Assembly: GCA_963798435.1 (NCBI GenBank) | Contig: CAWCTF010000006.1 | Span: 62,001-126,000 of the forward strand | Direction of reading: 5' to 3' | Source: JALHST01 sp963798435 | Lineage (GTDB): Bacteria > Bacteroidota > Bacteroidia > Flavobacteriales > Flavobacteriaceae | Length of the DNA: 64,000 nt | Part shown: one piece after another, positions 17,306 to 27,284 of the stretch | Layout of the letters: each line of letters begins with the position of its first letter | Position numbering within the stretch: position 1 is the first letter of the stretch | Translations under genes and position numbers: made by a program | The notes under the pieces: model-generated | Seen by the model: only the letters and a program-made list of their open reading frames with translations | What the model was told of the DNA's origin: nothing | Database searches by the model: none

Positions 17306-18259
17306 ATGAAAGTAACAGACCACATTAAAGCAGCAAAAGGGGAGACCCTATTTTCCTTTGAGATTATTCCCCCCGTAAAAGGCAGGAATATCAAGGAACT
17401 TTACGATAATATCGATCCCTTGATCGAATTCAAACCCCCATTTATCGACGTTACGACTTCAAGGGAAGAGTACGTCTATATTGATAGGGAAGGGCTTCTT
17501 GACAAAAAATTGACACGCATGCGGCCTGGGACTGTGGGTATCTGTGCCTCGATCAAGCACAAATACCATGTTGATACGGTACCCCATGTACTCTGTGGTG
17601 GTTTTACGAAAGAAGAGACCGAGTATCTTTTGGTCGACTGCCATTATTTGGGCATTGACAATGTTATGGCCCTTCGCGGAGATGCCATGAAAGAGGAAAA
17701 ATATTTTGAACCTACAAAAGGTGGACATAATTATGCGGTAAGTTTGGTCAAGCAGATCCATGATCTAAACTCAGGAAAGTATCTTCATGAAGTAATCGAA
17801 ACCGATGATTGTGCTAATTTTTGTATCGGAGTGGCCGGCTATCCGGAGAAACATTTAGAGGCACCCTCCTTACAATCCGATTTGAAAAGATTGAAGCAAA
17901 AGGTCGATGCGGGGGCCGATTATGTGGTGACGCAAATGTTCTTTGACAATACCAAATTCTTCGCTTTCGTGGAAGCGGCCAAAAATATGGGAATTAACGT
18001 CCCAATCATCCCGGGAATAAAACCAATCGCGGTACGACGTCATTTACAGTTGTTACCACAAGTATTTAGGATCGACTTGCCACAAGATCTAATTGAAGCC
18101 ATTGATGCATGTAAGGACAACAAAGCCGTTCGGCAAGTGGGCATTGAATGGGCAATACACCAGTCAAATGAGCTCAAAGCTGCCGGGGTACCTGTGCTGC
18201 ATTATTATTCGATGGGTAAATCAGATAATATCCGGGCCATTGCCAAAGAGGTCTTTTAG
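17306..18259 (+). CDS. metF: Methylenetetrahydrofolate reductase
   Basis: 317 residues, FAD enzyme that reduces 5,10-methylene-THF to 5-methyl-THF, the methyl donor for MetH encoded just upstream. Start SFEIIPPVKGRN carries the catalytic Glu of the family; then FIDVTTSREEY, NVMALRGDAMKEEKYF, and GADYVVTQMFFDN. Length is normal for bacteria. It is 292 bp from metH and may have its own promoter; no SAM riboswitch lies before it. Confidence 0.95.
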   Translation: MKVTDHIKAAKGETLFSFEIIPPVKGRNIKELYDNIDPLIEFKPPFIDVTTSREEYVYIDREGLLDKKLTRMRPGTVGICASIKHKYHVDTVPHVLCGGFTKEETEYLLVDCHYLGIDNVMALRGDAMKEEKYFEPTKGGHNYAVSLVKQIHDLNSGKYLHEVIETDDCANFCIGVAGYPEKHLEAPSLQSDLKRLKQKVDAGADYVVTQMFFDNTKFFAFVEAAKNMGINVPIIPGIKPIAVRRHLQLLPQVFRIDLPQDLIEAIDACKDNKAVRQVGIEWAIHQSNELKAAGVPVLHYYSMGKSDNIRAIAKEVF

Positions 18260-18412
18260 GTTCAAGATTCAATGTCCAAGGTTCAAAGCGATCGTTCGCC
18301 CCTTGAATCTAAAACTTGGAATGGTTTTGAATTTTGGCTCCCTCCCAATAACAATCGGGAGCTACCGGGATGGAATTTTTAAAATCGTACTTCGTACTTC
18401 GCAATTCGTACT

Positions 18413-18420
18413 TATATTTG
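18413..18420 (+). promoter_or_regulatory. Candidate -7 box next to the PagL-like gene
   Basis: TATATTTG fits TAnnTTTG exactly and ends 6 bp before ATG 18427. If used, the transcript would begin at or next to the start codon. No TTG stands at the proper distance upstream; the region is a TTCGTAC repeat. Confidence 0.3.
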
Positions 18421-18426
18421 CCTCCC

Positions 18427-19545
18427 ATGAAACAAAGGCTGTTTATTCTTGCGTTATTAGGGAGCGTTTTATGTTTTTCCCAGGAACAAGAAATGCAGCA
18501 CCCACATTTTAATGGGCGGCGCTACGTCTTGGATGCCAATGAATTTTATGGGTCTATACTCCTTCACAACCCGGACATCTCCCATTTGATCAGCGAGCAT
18601 ACCGGAGGCCTTATCGTGGGCCTTAATAGAAAAACCTACGGATACAGCGAATGGGAAGAAATCTATAACTATCCTGATGTCGGTTTTTCCTTTGTGTATC
18701 AAGATATGAACAACACGACCTTGGGAAGGAATTTTGGTCTTTATGCACATTACAATTTCTATTTTTTAAAAAGATACCTGCAGTTTCGGTTTGGACAGGG
18801 AATCGCCTACAACACAAACCCCTATGATAAGTATGGGAATTTTCGCAACAACGCCTACGGATCTAGGTTTTTAAGTTCGACCTATTTAATGTTGAACTTT
18901 CACAAGGAAAATTTGCTGAAGGGCCTCGGATTCAAGGCCGGGATATCGGTTATACATTATTCGAATGCCAACGCAAAGGCGCCCAATACCTCTACCAATT
19001 CGTTTGCCCTTAACGCAGGGTTGACTTATGATCTAGATGGAGGCAGCGACATTGATTATATACATACCCCAAATCGGGAAAAGGTGGTCGAACCGATTCG
19101 TTATAATTTCGTTTTTCGGACCGGGATAAATGAAAGTGATATCATCGGGTCGGGCCAGTTCCCTTTTTATATCTTTTCGGCCTATGCCGATAAACGCCTG
19201 TCTCGAAAAAGTGCCCTACAGGTAGGAACCGACCTCTTTTTTTCTAATTTCTTAAAAGAGTTGATCCGGTACCAATCGATTGCCTTTCCCGAATATAACG
19301 TGGCAGCGGACACTGATTTTAAAAGGGTCGGACTCTTTTTAGGGCATGAATTGTTTATCAATAAGATAAGTATCATCGCACAATTGGGATATTATATTTA
19401 TTATCCGTTTGATTTTGAAGGGCAGGTATACAATCGAGTCGGTTTAAAGCGCTCTTTCGGAAAAAAAGTGTTTGGGGCCATCACATTGAAATCACACGGC
19501 GCGAAGGCCGAAGCAGTGGAGTTCGGTGTTGGAGTGCGATTGTAA
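18427..19545 (+). CDS. PagL-like lipid A deacylase / acyloxyacyl hydrolase family outer-membrane protein
   Basis: 372 residues from ATG 18427, which gives a clean signal peptide (MKQRLFILALLGSVLCFSQ); an upstream in-frame ATG at 18370 would bury it. The rest is rich in alternating aromatic strands of an outer-membrane barrel. HYSNANAKAPNTS (His177, Ser179) resembles the catalytic His-Ser pair of lipid A 3-O-deacylase PagL. It is longer than PagL (about 150-170 residues), with extra sequence before and after the barrel core. Likely acts on lipid A at the outer membrane; substrate is inferred. Confidence 0.7.
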   Translation: MKQRLFILALLGSVLCFSQEQEMQHPHFNGRRYVLDANEFYGSILLHNPDISHLISEHTGGLIVGLNRKTYGYSEWEEIYNYPDVGFSFVYQDMNNTTLGRNFGLYAHYNFYFLKRYLQFRFGQGIAYNTNPYDKYGNFRNNAYGSRFLSSTYLMLNFHKENLLKGLGFKAGISVIHYSNANAKAPNTSTNSFALNAGLTYDLDGGSDIDYIHTPNREKVVEPIRYNFVFRTGINESDIIGSGQFPFYIFSAYADKRLSRKSALQVGTDLFFSNFLKELIRYQSIAFPEYNVAADTDFKRVGLFLGHELFINKISIIAQLGYYIYYPFDFEGQVYNRVGLKRSFGKKVFGAITLKSHGAKAEAVEFGVGVRL

Positions 19546-19798
19546 GTCGGCCGTTATGCATGAATAAATGACGGGGCAGGCCGCTATATGAGCTATATCT
19601 AATAGGCACATGGAGCGTGGACTCCACGTTGGATTTTTTGAAAAATGGGATTAAAATTGCTTTTTGAAATCCAGGATAATTAACAATACAACACGTATTC
19701 ACATGAAGTCACTTTTCTACAGCGGCGTTTTCAATGGTTCTGGGATGGGTCGATTTAAGGAATTGCCCTGCACTTTGAAATCGGTTGTGGGCAGCATC

Positions 19799-20617
19799 AT
19801 GAAAAAATACCTCGAAATAGCGACTTTGACATTTTTTCGCTACCATGGAACGCTCAGAACATTGGCGCATGGCGTATTTTCGGCTTTTGTTATCCTGGTG
19901 GCGAACAGCTGCAACTCGGATTCATCACCGGACTGTTTGCAAAATTCAGGTGAAATCGTGCGAACTGAAATTTCGGTACCCAACTTCACAAAGATCACCA
20001 TTTTTGAAAAGGTAAGTTTGATTTTAAAGCAAGGGGATACCCAAAAAGTGGAAATTGAAACCGGGGAATTTCTTCTTAATGAAATCTCGGCGAAGGTCGA
20101 AGGGGATCGGTTGATCGTACGCAATGAAAATGGATGCAACCTTTTTCGCGAGTATGGGATTACAAAGGTGTATGTTACCTCGCCCAACATTAATGAAATA
20201 AGAAGTAGTACAGGTCAGGACATCATAAGCGACGGCCCCCTGAAATACCCAAATATTACGCTATTATCAGAAAGTTTCCTAAATCCTGAAGCTATTACGG
20301 TTGATGGGGCCTTCGATCTTGAACTTCAGGCCCAGAATGTCAATGTTATCGTCAATGGCATAGCCTATTTTAAATTAAAGGGCACCGTGATAAATTTAAG
20401 TCTGGTAATCGCCTCAGGTGATTCCCGGATCGAAGCCCAGGATCTTGAGGCCCAAAACATCGATTTAAACCATCGTGGGTCGAACGACATGTTGATCAAT
20501 GCCCGGCAATCGATCAAAGGGGTCATACGGGGTACCGGGGACGTACTTGGCTATTATCGACCGGCTACCATTGCTGTGGAGGAAATTTATAAAGGGCGGC
20601 TTATTTTTGTGGATTGA
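19799..20617 (+). CDS. Head GIN domain (DUF2807) lipoprotein
   Basis: 272 residues from ATG 19799. The open frame extends to 19664, but this start puts a hydrophobic stretch and lipobox (ILVANSC) within 40 residues. The mature part is a beta-helix-like GIN domain with repeats such as VSLILKQGDTQKVEIE, IRSSTGQDIIS and LVIASGDSRIEAQ, ending in a GTGDVLGYYRP segment. Proteins of this family are exported and anchored; their function is not established. It stands alone between a PagL-like protein and a serine hydrolase. Confidence 0.75.
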   Translation: MKKYLEIATLTFFRYHGTLRTLAHGVFSAFVILVANSCNSDSSPDCLQNSGEIVRTEISVPNFTKITIFEKVSLILKQGDTQKVEIETGEFLLNEISAKVEGDRLIVRNENGCNLFREYGITKVYVTSPNINEIRSSTGQDIISDGPLKYPNITLLSESFLNPEAITVDGAFDLELQAQNVNVIVNGIAYFKLKGTVINLSLVIASGDSRIEAQDLEAQNIDLNHRGSNDMLINARQSIKGVIRGTGDVLGYYRPATIAVEEIYKGRLIFVD

Positions 20618-20729
20618 CACCAAATGAATCGTTGCAATACCGTCTGGTAATAAGCTTCACCATGAATTTTTTACAAGGAACCCCTAAAAATGGCTATTTA
20701 ATTAATTCGGAGGATGACCCTGTGATCTG

Positions 20730-20737
20730 TACCTTTG
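20730..20737 (+). promoter_or_regulatory. Candidate -7 box for the serine hydrolase gene
   Basis: TACCTTTG fits TAnnTTTG; 84 bp before the ATG. No convincing TTG at the -33 position. Confidence 0.35.
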
Positions 20738-20821
20738 TACTCCGATCCCGATCCGACAAAAATTAAATAATTTGCTGCACTTTGCCTATACCTAGTAGGG
20801 AAGGCTCGCCAAAGCGAAACC

Positions 20822-21982
20822 ATGAATCCGATCCTAAAATACATCCTGAATCTGTCGGCCTATCAAAGGGTCCTGGGCGACCACCCTAAGCTCAAAGGTT
20901 TAGTTCGGGCAGAGGCCCTGCTTTTAGAATTGGTAAATGACAAGAAAGTGCCAGGAATTTCGATTACCGTATTGCATGAAGGCAAAAAGTTTCTTCAAAA
21001 GGGGTATGGATATGCCGACCTTGAATTAAAGAGCCCAATACATCCTCAAACAACCTTATTTCGTGTTGCCAGTGTTTCTAAGCCGATCGCGGCAACGGCT
21101 TTGGCCGCTATGGTCGCCGAAGGTAAAATAGATTTGGACGCTTCTTTCTATGACTACGTACCCTATTTTCCCAAAAAACAATGGGATTTTACAATTCGCC
21201 AATTGGCGAGCCATACGGCGGGTATACGAGGCTATCAAGGTTTGGAATATGGTCTCGACGAACCCTATTCGATTAAGGAAGGTATTGAAATCTTCAAAAA
21301 GGATAAACTGCTATTCGAACCAGGTACCGACTTTTTATACAATAGCTTCGATTGGGTCTTGATATCACTTGCTATGCAGGAAGTAAGCGGGATGCCCTTT
21401 GAGGAATATGTGCACAAAAAAGTGCTACTTCCTATGGCGATGCACAACACTTTTCCTGAATCCTTAAACCCTTTAGTCGATTGCTATGGGAAAGCTGACG
21501 CACTATCGAAAAGGGATGCTGGGCTGATTGGCCGAGACCCAAAGGGAAACAAAACCAAAAATGTCGCTACTTTTTATTCTAAAAATAAGCTCGGGTTTCG
21601 CACGGCCAAACCCGTCAACAATTATTACAAACTGGCGGGTGGTGGTTACCTATCAACCTCTGAGGATATCGCTAAGTTGGGACAGGCCTACTTGGATGGC
21701 CTACTTGTGCCCAACGAAATATATTCCCAATTTCTGACATCACAAAAAGTTAAGGGAAGGTCAACCTATTATGGGCTCGGTTGGCAGGTAAGCCAAGACA
21801 GGCATGGTCGAAATTATTATGGGCACGTAGGCAATGGCATCGGAGGCTATTCGAACTTTTTTGTTTATCCCGACCAGCAAATGGTGTTTGTGATTTTGAT
21901 GAATTGTATTGATCCAAAAGTGCAAGAAATGCTGGATCAGGCGATTGATCTTTTAATCAAGGCCGCAAACGCTGCAACATAA
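20822..21982 (+). CDS. Serine hydrolase, beta-lactamase class C / penicillin-binding-like
   Basis: 386 residues. The active-site SxxK is S84-VS-K87 in FRVASVSKPIAAT; the Tyr motif is in FLYNSFDWVL, and the third motif is GHVGNGIGG. No evident signal peptide: the N-terminus is charged and starts MNPILKYILNLSAYQR, so a cytoplasmic esterase or peptidase is possible. Substrate cannot be told. A second member of the family is encoded at 56346-57509. Confidence 0.87.
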   Translation: MNPILKYILNLSAYQRVLGDHPKLKGLVRAEALLLELVNDKKVPGISITVLHEGKKFLQKGYGYADLELKSPIHPQTTLFRVASVSKPIAATALAAMVAEGKIDLDASFYDYVPYFPKKQWDFTIRQLASHTAGIRGYQGLEYGLDEPYSIKEGIEIFKKDKLLFEPGTDFLYNSFDWVLISLAMQEVSGMPFEEYVHKKVLLPMAMHNTFPESLNPLVDCYGKADALSKRDAGLIGRDPKGNKTKNVATFYSKNKLGFRTAKPVNNYYKLAGGGYLSTSEDIAKLGQAYLDGLLVPNEIYSQFLTSQKVKGRSTYYGLGWQVSQDRHGRNYYGHVGNGIGGYSNFFVYPDQQMVFVILMNCIDPKVQEMLDQAIDLLIKAANAAT

Positions 21983-22052
21983 TTACAATCCCTAATTTTC
22001 AGCGACGGATGTAAAAATCGCTGGGCATTGGATACATTTAAATAATTTTTTG

Positions 22053-22628
22053 ATGAGGCGTATGAAACCAATTAAAAGGTACATTTTAACAGGAATATAT
22101 GTGTTACTTTTCATCTCCTGTAACAATACAAAGTCGTTATTCGGGGAACATGACCCCAACTGGCTTGAAAAGGGCGAGGCCAGTTGGGAATTTGTCAATG
22201 ACACTATTGTGGGCACTACCCAAGGTGGTGGGGGTTTCATAATGACCAAGGAACACTATGGTGATTTTGTGCTAACGCTTGAGTTTTATCCTGATGAAAC
22301 CGTTAATTCAGGCATCTTTATTCGTTGTAAAAACGAGGAACTCAGTTATACCGATTGTTATGAAATCAATATATGGGACAGGCACCCCGACCAAAAAAAC
22401 CGGACCGGGGCAATTGTTTCAAGGACCGTTCCCATGGCTCAGGTGCAGACCGTGAACAAATGGAACACCTACAAAATAAGAAGCGATAAGGACCACATTC
22501 AGGCATGGGTCAACGGCATATTGACCGCTGATATAAAAAATGATGACCGTAAGGAAGGGTATATCGGCCTGCAGGCTGCCGAGATCGGTACCGTCAAATT
22601 CCGTAACGTGCGTATCAAGCGAATATGA
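22053..22628 (+). CDS. DUF1080 (3-keto-disaccharide hydrolase-like) lipoprotein
   Basis: 191 residues from ATG 22053 (ATG 22062 also possible). A short signal with lipobox LLFISC is followed by a concanavalin-like beta-sandwich: DFVLTLEFYPDETVNSGIFIRC, then YEINIWD, WNTYKIRSDKDHIQAWVNG and GYIGLQAAEIGTVKFRNVRI, all typical of DUF1080. Proteins of this family bind or cleave sugars outside the cell. No sugar-use genes stand next to it. Confidence 0.85.
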   Translation: MRRMKPIKRYILTGIYVLLFISCNNTKSLFGEHDPNWLEKGEASWEFVNDTIVGTTQGGGGFIMTKEHYGDFVLTLEFYPDETVNSGIFIRCKNEELSYTDCYEINIWDRHPDQKNRTGAIVSRTVPMAQVQTVNKWNTYKIRSDKDHIQAWVNGILTADIKNDDRKEGYIGLQAAEIGTVKFRNVRIKRI

Positions 22629-22674
22629 TTTGAATTGTATTTAAAAATGGAATACCTTAGTAATTAAAGCAAGA

Positions 22675-23649
22675 ATGATGTTCAAAAAACATTTCACTGT
22701 GCTATTCTTTTTTTTGATAGTGGGTCTTTGTGCCCAAAATGTTATTACGGGACATATAAACCTTCAAAATGGGGCCGATGGAGCACAAAGGGTCTACCTT
22801 GCCAAACTTGATATCGACCATTTAGAAAATTTAAGATATGCCCATCCTATTGCATGGTCGCCAATACAAAGTGACGGTTCATTCACTTTTGATCGTAAGC
22901 ACATTGCCGATAAGAATTCGGTATATCATTTGTACGTGAATAGACTCGAAAAGGCCATCAGTGATACGATTTCCTCGGGCGCCTCTTTTATACTAGCAAG
23001 TACTGATACGATACGGTTTGCAAGTACAAATAGTCTTTTCGACCAGTACACGACGACCAATTTGGCAGACAAGGAATGGAAGAAATTTCAGGAATTCGAA
23101 TCCCAATTGGATGATTCACAAATAGATGAACAACAGGAGGCTACCCAAATGAAAAGTTATGCCAAGGATTCCCTGCGTATTTTAATTGTAAAATTAATCG
23201 GGATCAAGCTGTTAGACGATAAGCATTTGCTGGAACAGGATATTACCAAGAATCCAACATATTATTTGGCGCTTCTGGAGGAATTGAAAAGGAGCGAAAT
23301 ACCTACCGAACAATATCATTTTCTTAAAAAGAAACTTGCCTATTTGACACAGGATGTTATTGTTCAAAAATATGCCTGGAGCAGACTACTCAATCTTTTT
23401 TTAGGGTTTTTGACACTGGGATTGGGTTTTTTAATGGTCTATAGAAGAAGAAAACGTCGCGTACTGCCAGACCTTAGCAAACAAGAGCGTACCATTCAGG
23501 CGCTGATCCTTGAGGGGAAGACCAACAAAGAGATCGCCAATGAATTATTCATAAGCCACAGTACAGTCAAGACCCATATTACCCATATCTATGGAAAGTT
23601 AAACGTGAGTAGCAGAGATGCGTTGCAACGGCTTTACCAAAACTCCTAG
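22675..23649 (+). CDS. Membrane-anchored LuxR-type regulator with exported sensor part
   Basis: 324 residues. A signal-like hydrophobic start (MMFKKHFTVLFFFLIVGLCAQ), an exported region of about 210 residues without a recognised domain, one membrane helix near residues 240-258 (LLNLFLGFLTLGLGFLMVY), a basic stop-transfer RRRKRR, and a C-terminal LuxR helix-turn-helix (NKEIANELFISHSTVKTHI). No receiver or kinase domain. The exported part probably senses something and the cytoplasmic helix-turn-helix acts at the membrane. It follows a DUF1080 lipoprotein by 46 bp and precedes the DUF2723 protein; targets unknown. Confidence 0.8.
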   Translation: MMFKKHFTVLFFFLIVGLCAQNVITGHINLQNGADGAQRVYLAKLDIDHLENLRYAHPIAWSPIQSDGSFTFDRKHIADKNSVYHLYVNRLEKAISDTISSGASFILASTDTIRFASTNSLFDQYTTTNLADKEWKKFQEFESQLDDSQIDEQQEATQMKSYAKDSLRILIVKLIGIKLLDDKHLLEQDITKNPTYYLALLEELKRSEIPTEQYHFLKKKLAYLTQDVIVQKYAWSRLLNLFLGFLTLGLGFLMVYRRRKRRVLPDLSKQERTIQALILEGKTNKEIANELFISHSTVKTHITHIYGKLNVSSRDALQRLYQNS

Positions 23650-24006
23650 TATCTTACATGCTGATCGTTGATCTGATTCCCACACCTACGATACTCGAAA
23701 TTGAGCGCTTCGGAAGCGCTAGTCTAGCTCGGTCATCCTGCGGAATTCAATCATCGATACATTCAACTTAAGCACCTCAGAGAGGTTATTCTTTCTTTTT
23801 TCAATTTTCTAAAACAACCAAAGTGCTTAAAGAAATAAGCCAAGAATGCCTTGTTGGCCCTCATGTTTTACAGGAACCTATTGAAAATTCCTTACCTATC
23901 AAAAATAGTTGAAGTAAAAATTAGTACCCGTACTACTACTCAATTCCGACCACTTAAAATTACAAGAACCTCGGTTTTCAAAGATCTTTGTTTAGAAACT
24001 TTTTCA
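23650..24006. other. Gap before the DUF2723 gene
   Basis: No separate gene. The frame of the next gene stays open back to 23851 but those 52 codons look unlike the family. A short palindrome AGCGCTT-CGG-AAGCGCT lies at 23704-23720, without a T tract. Confidence 0.35.
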
Positions 24007-27000
24007 ATGAATACTGAAGTTTTTGATCGATGGAATCTTCGCCTGGGATGGCTTGCTTTTTCAATTGCCGTGGTCGTTTATGGCAGTACGGTAGAACCTA
24101 CTGTTAGTTTTTGGGATTCGGGCGAGTACATTGCTACATCGGCCAAATTGCAAGTTGCACATCCTCCAGGGGCACCGTTACATCAAATGATAGGTGCCTT
24201 CTTTGCCCTCTTCGCGGCCAGCAAATCGCACGTGGCATTGATGGTCAATTGGGTGTCGGTAGTGGCATCGGCATTTACCATTCTATTTCTATTCTGGACA
24301 ATTACCAACCTGGCCTTGAAATTAATTGCCCCCTCAAGTGAATTGACGAGATATAAGTCAATAATGGTTTTGGGAAGTGGACTTATAGGGTCATTGGCCT
24401 ATGCCTTTTCCGATAGTTTTTGGTTTAATGCCACAGAGACCGAAGTGTATGCAATGGCCAGTTTGATTATGGCGTTGTTGTTATGGTTAGGGCTCAAATG
24501 GATCGACAATTCGACCCACCCGCGAGGCAATAGATGGCTGGTGCTTATCGCGTTTGTAACTGGACTCACCTTTGGAATTCAGTTCATGGGTTTTTTGGCC
24601 ATACCATCTATCGGCCTTCTTTATTATTTCAAGCATTGTAGATCAGTGAGTGTTAAGAATTTTATTTTCGCCAATGTAGTATCCGTTTTGGTGCTCATAG
24701 TGGTTTTTAAATTTTCTTTGACATATGTCCTGAAATTATTCGGTTGGAGCGAGGTGTTTTTTGTCAATTTAATCGGCCTTCCTTTTAATTCGGGCAGCAT
24801 CATTTTGGGAATTTTATTTAGTATGTTTTTTTTCTTTGCGCTGCGAATTACCCATAAAAAAGGCTTCAGGACCGCAAATACCATACTCCTTGCTGCCGTA
24901 TTTCTGATGCTCGGTTTTTCTTCCTGGATTATGCTGCCTATCCGTGCGAGTTCACATGTCGTCATCAATGAGAATGATCCCGCTGATGCCCGTTCCTTAT
25001 TGGCGTATTATAACAGGGATCAGTATCCGAGCACGGATAGTCCGTTCTATGGGGCCTACTATTCAGACATGTTCGCCTCGGACCACCCTTATGAAGATGA
25101 CCAACCCACCTATGAAAGGGATGAAGAAATGGGCAAATATGTCGTTGTAAATAAATTTAAAGGGGCATCACGTGGATCCAATAAAGCACATATCGGCTTC
25201 TTACCAAGAATGTGGAGCGATGTCAATGCGGAGAATTATATGCGCTATTATGGAGCCCTCGATTTTACCATAAAACCAGAATTTAGGGGCAATGCTGAAT
25301 TGCGGGAATCTGTCAGTGAAATTCAAAAAAAGTATGCTGAAGGGCAGTTGACATCAGACCGATACCTCACATTTTTGAAACGCTTCAGTGACTATATTGA
25401 TGTTAAGCCGCCTTCGCTTTGGGAAAATGTAAAATATATGTTCCATTTTCAATTTGGGTATATGTATTGGCGCTATTTCATGTGGAACTATGTTGGGCGA
25501 CAGAACGATATTCAGGGCCGGTTCGATGGCAATGGGGAATGGATTAGTGGGATTAATGCAATTGATGGTATGCGATTGGGGAGTCAGAATAATTTGCCGT
25601 CCGAAGTACTGCAGAACAAGGCAAGGAATACCTATTTTTTTCTCCCTTTGATCTTGGGACTAATCGGCCTGGTATTTCAGATTGGAAGATCTTGGAAGCA
25701 ATTTTGGGTGCTGTTCGTATTTTTTTTGTTTACCGGAATTGCGATTCAGTTTTATACGAATCCACCTATTTTTCAACCTCGTGAACGGGATTATTCCCTA
25801 GTAGGTTCCTTCTATGTTTTTGCCATATGGATTGGTCTTGGGGTCTATGGCATTTTCGATGCATTTAAAAAGTATGGTAGGCCAATGATCCTTGTGCCTG
25901 TGGTACTAATCCTTTGTTTTATTTCGGTTCCTATGCGAATGATGCAACAGAATTGGGACGATCATGACCGTTCAAATCGCTTCACTGCATTGAATATGGC
26001 CAAGGCGTATTTAGATTCTACCCAGGAAAATGTCGGTGCCATACTCTTTACCATTGGTGATATAGACACATTTCCCCTTTGGTATGTTCAGGATATCGAG
26101 GGCTATCGAACGGATGTCCGTACAATCATTTCAGGTTATTTGAACTTGCCGTGGTACATAGATCAAATGAAACGGCAGGCTTATAAAAGTGACCCTATTC
26201 CGTCCCAATTGAAGCATGATCTCTATAAATATGGTACGCGGGATGTCATTTATTTTGCCGCAATGACCGATAAGCGCTGGGATATTCAGGATTTTATGAA
26301 ATGGGTGGCAAGTGATCGTCCCGAGACCAAGGTAAAAAGCCTTCTCGAAAAACAAGGTAAGTCTATCAGTGGGTATCCTGAAAGTTATTTGGATGCAGTG
26401 TATTACCCCACCAACAAAATACGCGTACCGGTCAATAAAAAAAGGGTCTTGGAAACCGGTTTGGTAAAGACAAGTGATGCCAAAGAAATTGTCGATTTTA
26501 TCGATATTGATTTGCCTGAGACGGGCATCAGCAAAGGTTCCTTGCTTATGTTGGATATTATTTCGAAGAATGACTGGGAACGGCCCATTTATTTTTCCGG
26601 AGGAAGCTTTGATGAACAGGAATATATTTGGATGAGTAACTACCTTCAATTGGATGGGTTGGTCTATAAATTAGTACCGATCAAGACAGAAAACGAACAT
26701 ATTTTCGATAAGGGCAGGATCGATGCTGATTTGATGTATACTATTGTCAACAAATGGGAATGGGGAAATTCAGGGAATCCGGACATTTATTATGACCCCC
26801 AGACTCGAAAGCAAGGAATTTCGTATAGGGTCAGCCTAGCTCGTTTGTTGGAAAAATTATTGCAAGAAAATAAGCTGGAAAAAGCCAAAGGCATTATCGA
26901 CATGGCCATGATAAATATGCCGGTACGTTTTTTTGATTATTATCGATTTGTGGAGCCCTTTTTAGATGGGTATTACAAGGTAGGACAAACGTCAATGGCG

Positions 27001-27234
27001 CGAAAGGTTTTCAAAGAACTAAAAGAGATTTATAGTGCCCGTCTGAGTTATTATGCAGGCATCCCTCAAAAGGAACAATATGAAAAAATCGAAAATATCG
27101 TTGCAGATTTAAGTGCCTATCAGCATTGTGTCGATATTCTTGTAACGAATGGGGATTCTGAATTTGCCGCGGTGGAGACCCTCGAATTGAATCTATATTA
27201 CAAAACGTTTACGGGTTTGTTAGATCAAAGTTAA
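24007..27234 (+). CDS. DUF2723 multi-pass membrane protein (TMEM260/GT117-like glycosyltransferase)
   Basis: 1075 residues from ATG 24007 (MNTEVFDRWNLRLGW). A row of membrane helices in the first 370 residues, with FWDSGEYIATSAKLQVAHPPGAP near residue 35, the acidic luminal-loop motif seen in the C-type protein O-mannosyltransferase fold. Four further helices near 540-640 and a large soluble C-terminal half. DUF2723 proteins are related to eukaryotic TMEM260, an O-mannosyltransferase (established knowledge, recalled). In Bacteroidota a role in protein O-glycosylation or surface sugar transfer is plausible. Donor and acceptor are unknown. Confidence 0.85.
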   Translation: MNTEVFDRWNLRLGWLAFSIAVVVYGSTVEPTVSFWDSGEYIATSAKLQVAHPPGAPLHQMIGAFFALFAASKSHVALMVNWVSVVASAFTILFLFWTITNLALKLIAPSSELTRYKSIMVLGSGLIGSLAYAFSDSFWFNATETEVYAMASLIMALLLWLGLKWIDNSTHPRGNRWLVLIAFVTGLTFGIQFMGFLAIPSIGLLYYFKHCRSVSVKNFIFANVVSVLVLIVVFKFSLTYVLKLFGWSEVFFVNLIGLPFNSGSIILGILFSMFFFFALRITHKKGFRTANTILLAAVFLMLGFSSWIMLPIRASSHVVINENDPADARSLLAYYNRDQYPSTDSPFYGAYYSDMFASDHPYEDDQPTYERDEEMGKYVVVNKFKGASRGSNKAHIGFLPRMWSDVNAENYMRYYGALDFTIKPEFRGNAELRESVSEIQKKYAEGQLTSDRYLTFLKRFSDYIDVKPPSLWENVKYMFHFQFGYMYWRYFMWNYVGRQNDIQGRFDGNGEWISGINAIDGMRLGSQNNLPSEVLQNKARNTYFFLPLILGLIGLVFQIGRSWKQFWVLFVFFLFTGIAIQFYTNPPIFQPRERDYSLVGSFYVFAIWIGLGVYGIFDAFKKYGRPMILVPVVLILCFISVPMRMMQQNWDDHDRSNRFTALNMAKAYLDSTQENVGAILFTIGDIDTFPLWYVQDIEGYRTDVRTIISGYLNLPWYIDQMKRQAYKSDPIPSQLKHDLYKYGTRDVIYFAAMTDKRWDIQDFMKWVASDRPETKVKSLLEKQGKSISGYPESYLDAVYYPTNKIRVPVNKKRVLETGLVKTSDAKEIVDFIDIDLPETGISKGSLLMLDIISKNDWERPIYFSGGSFDEQEYIWMSNYLQLDGLVYKLVPIKTENEHIFDKGRIDADLMYTIVNKWEWGNSGNPDIYYDPQTRKQGISYRVSLARLLEKLLQENKLEKAKGIIDMAMINMPVRFFDYYRFVEPFLDGYYKVGQTSMARKVFKELKEIYSARLSYYAGIPQKEQYEKIENIVADLSAYQHCVDILVTNGDSEFAAVETLELNLYYKTFTGLLDQS

Positions 27235-27284
27235 TCTCAATAATTGTTGAAGAATTAATTAGTATTTTTAAACAAAAATTCAAT

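Noticed and set aside
20822..21982. Antibiotic-resistance beta-lactamase
   Set aside because: The SxxK/Tyr/HxG fold is shared with many esterases and peptidases; nothing points to beta-lactam hydrolysis.
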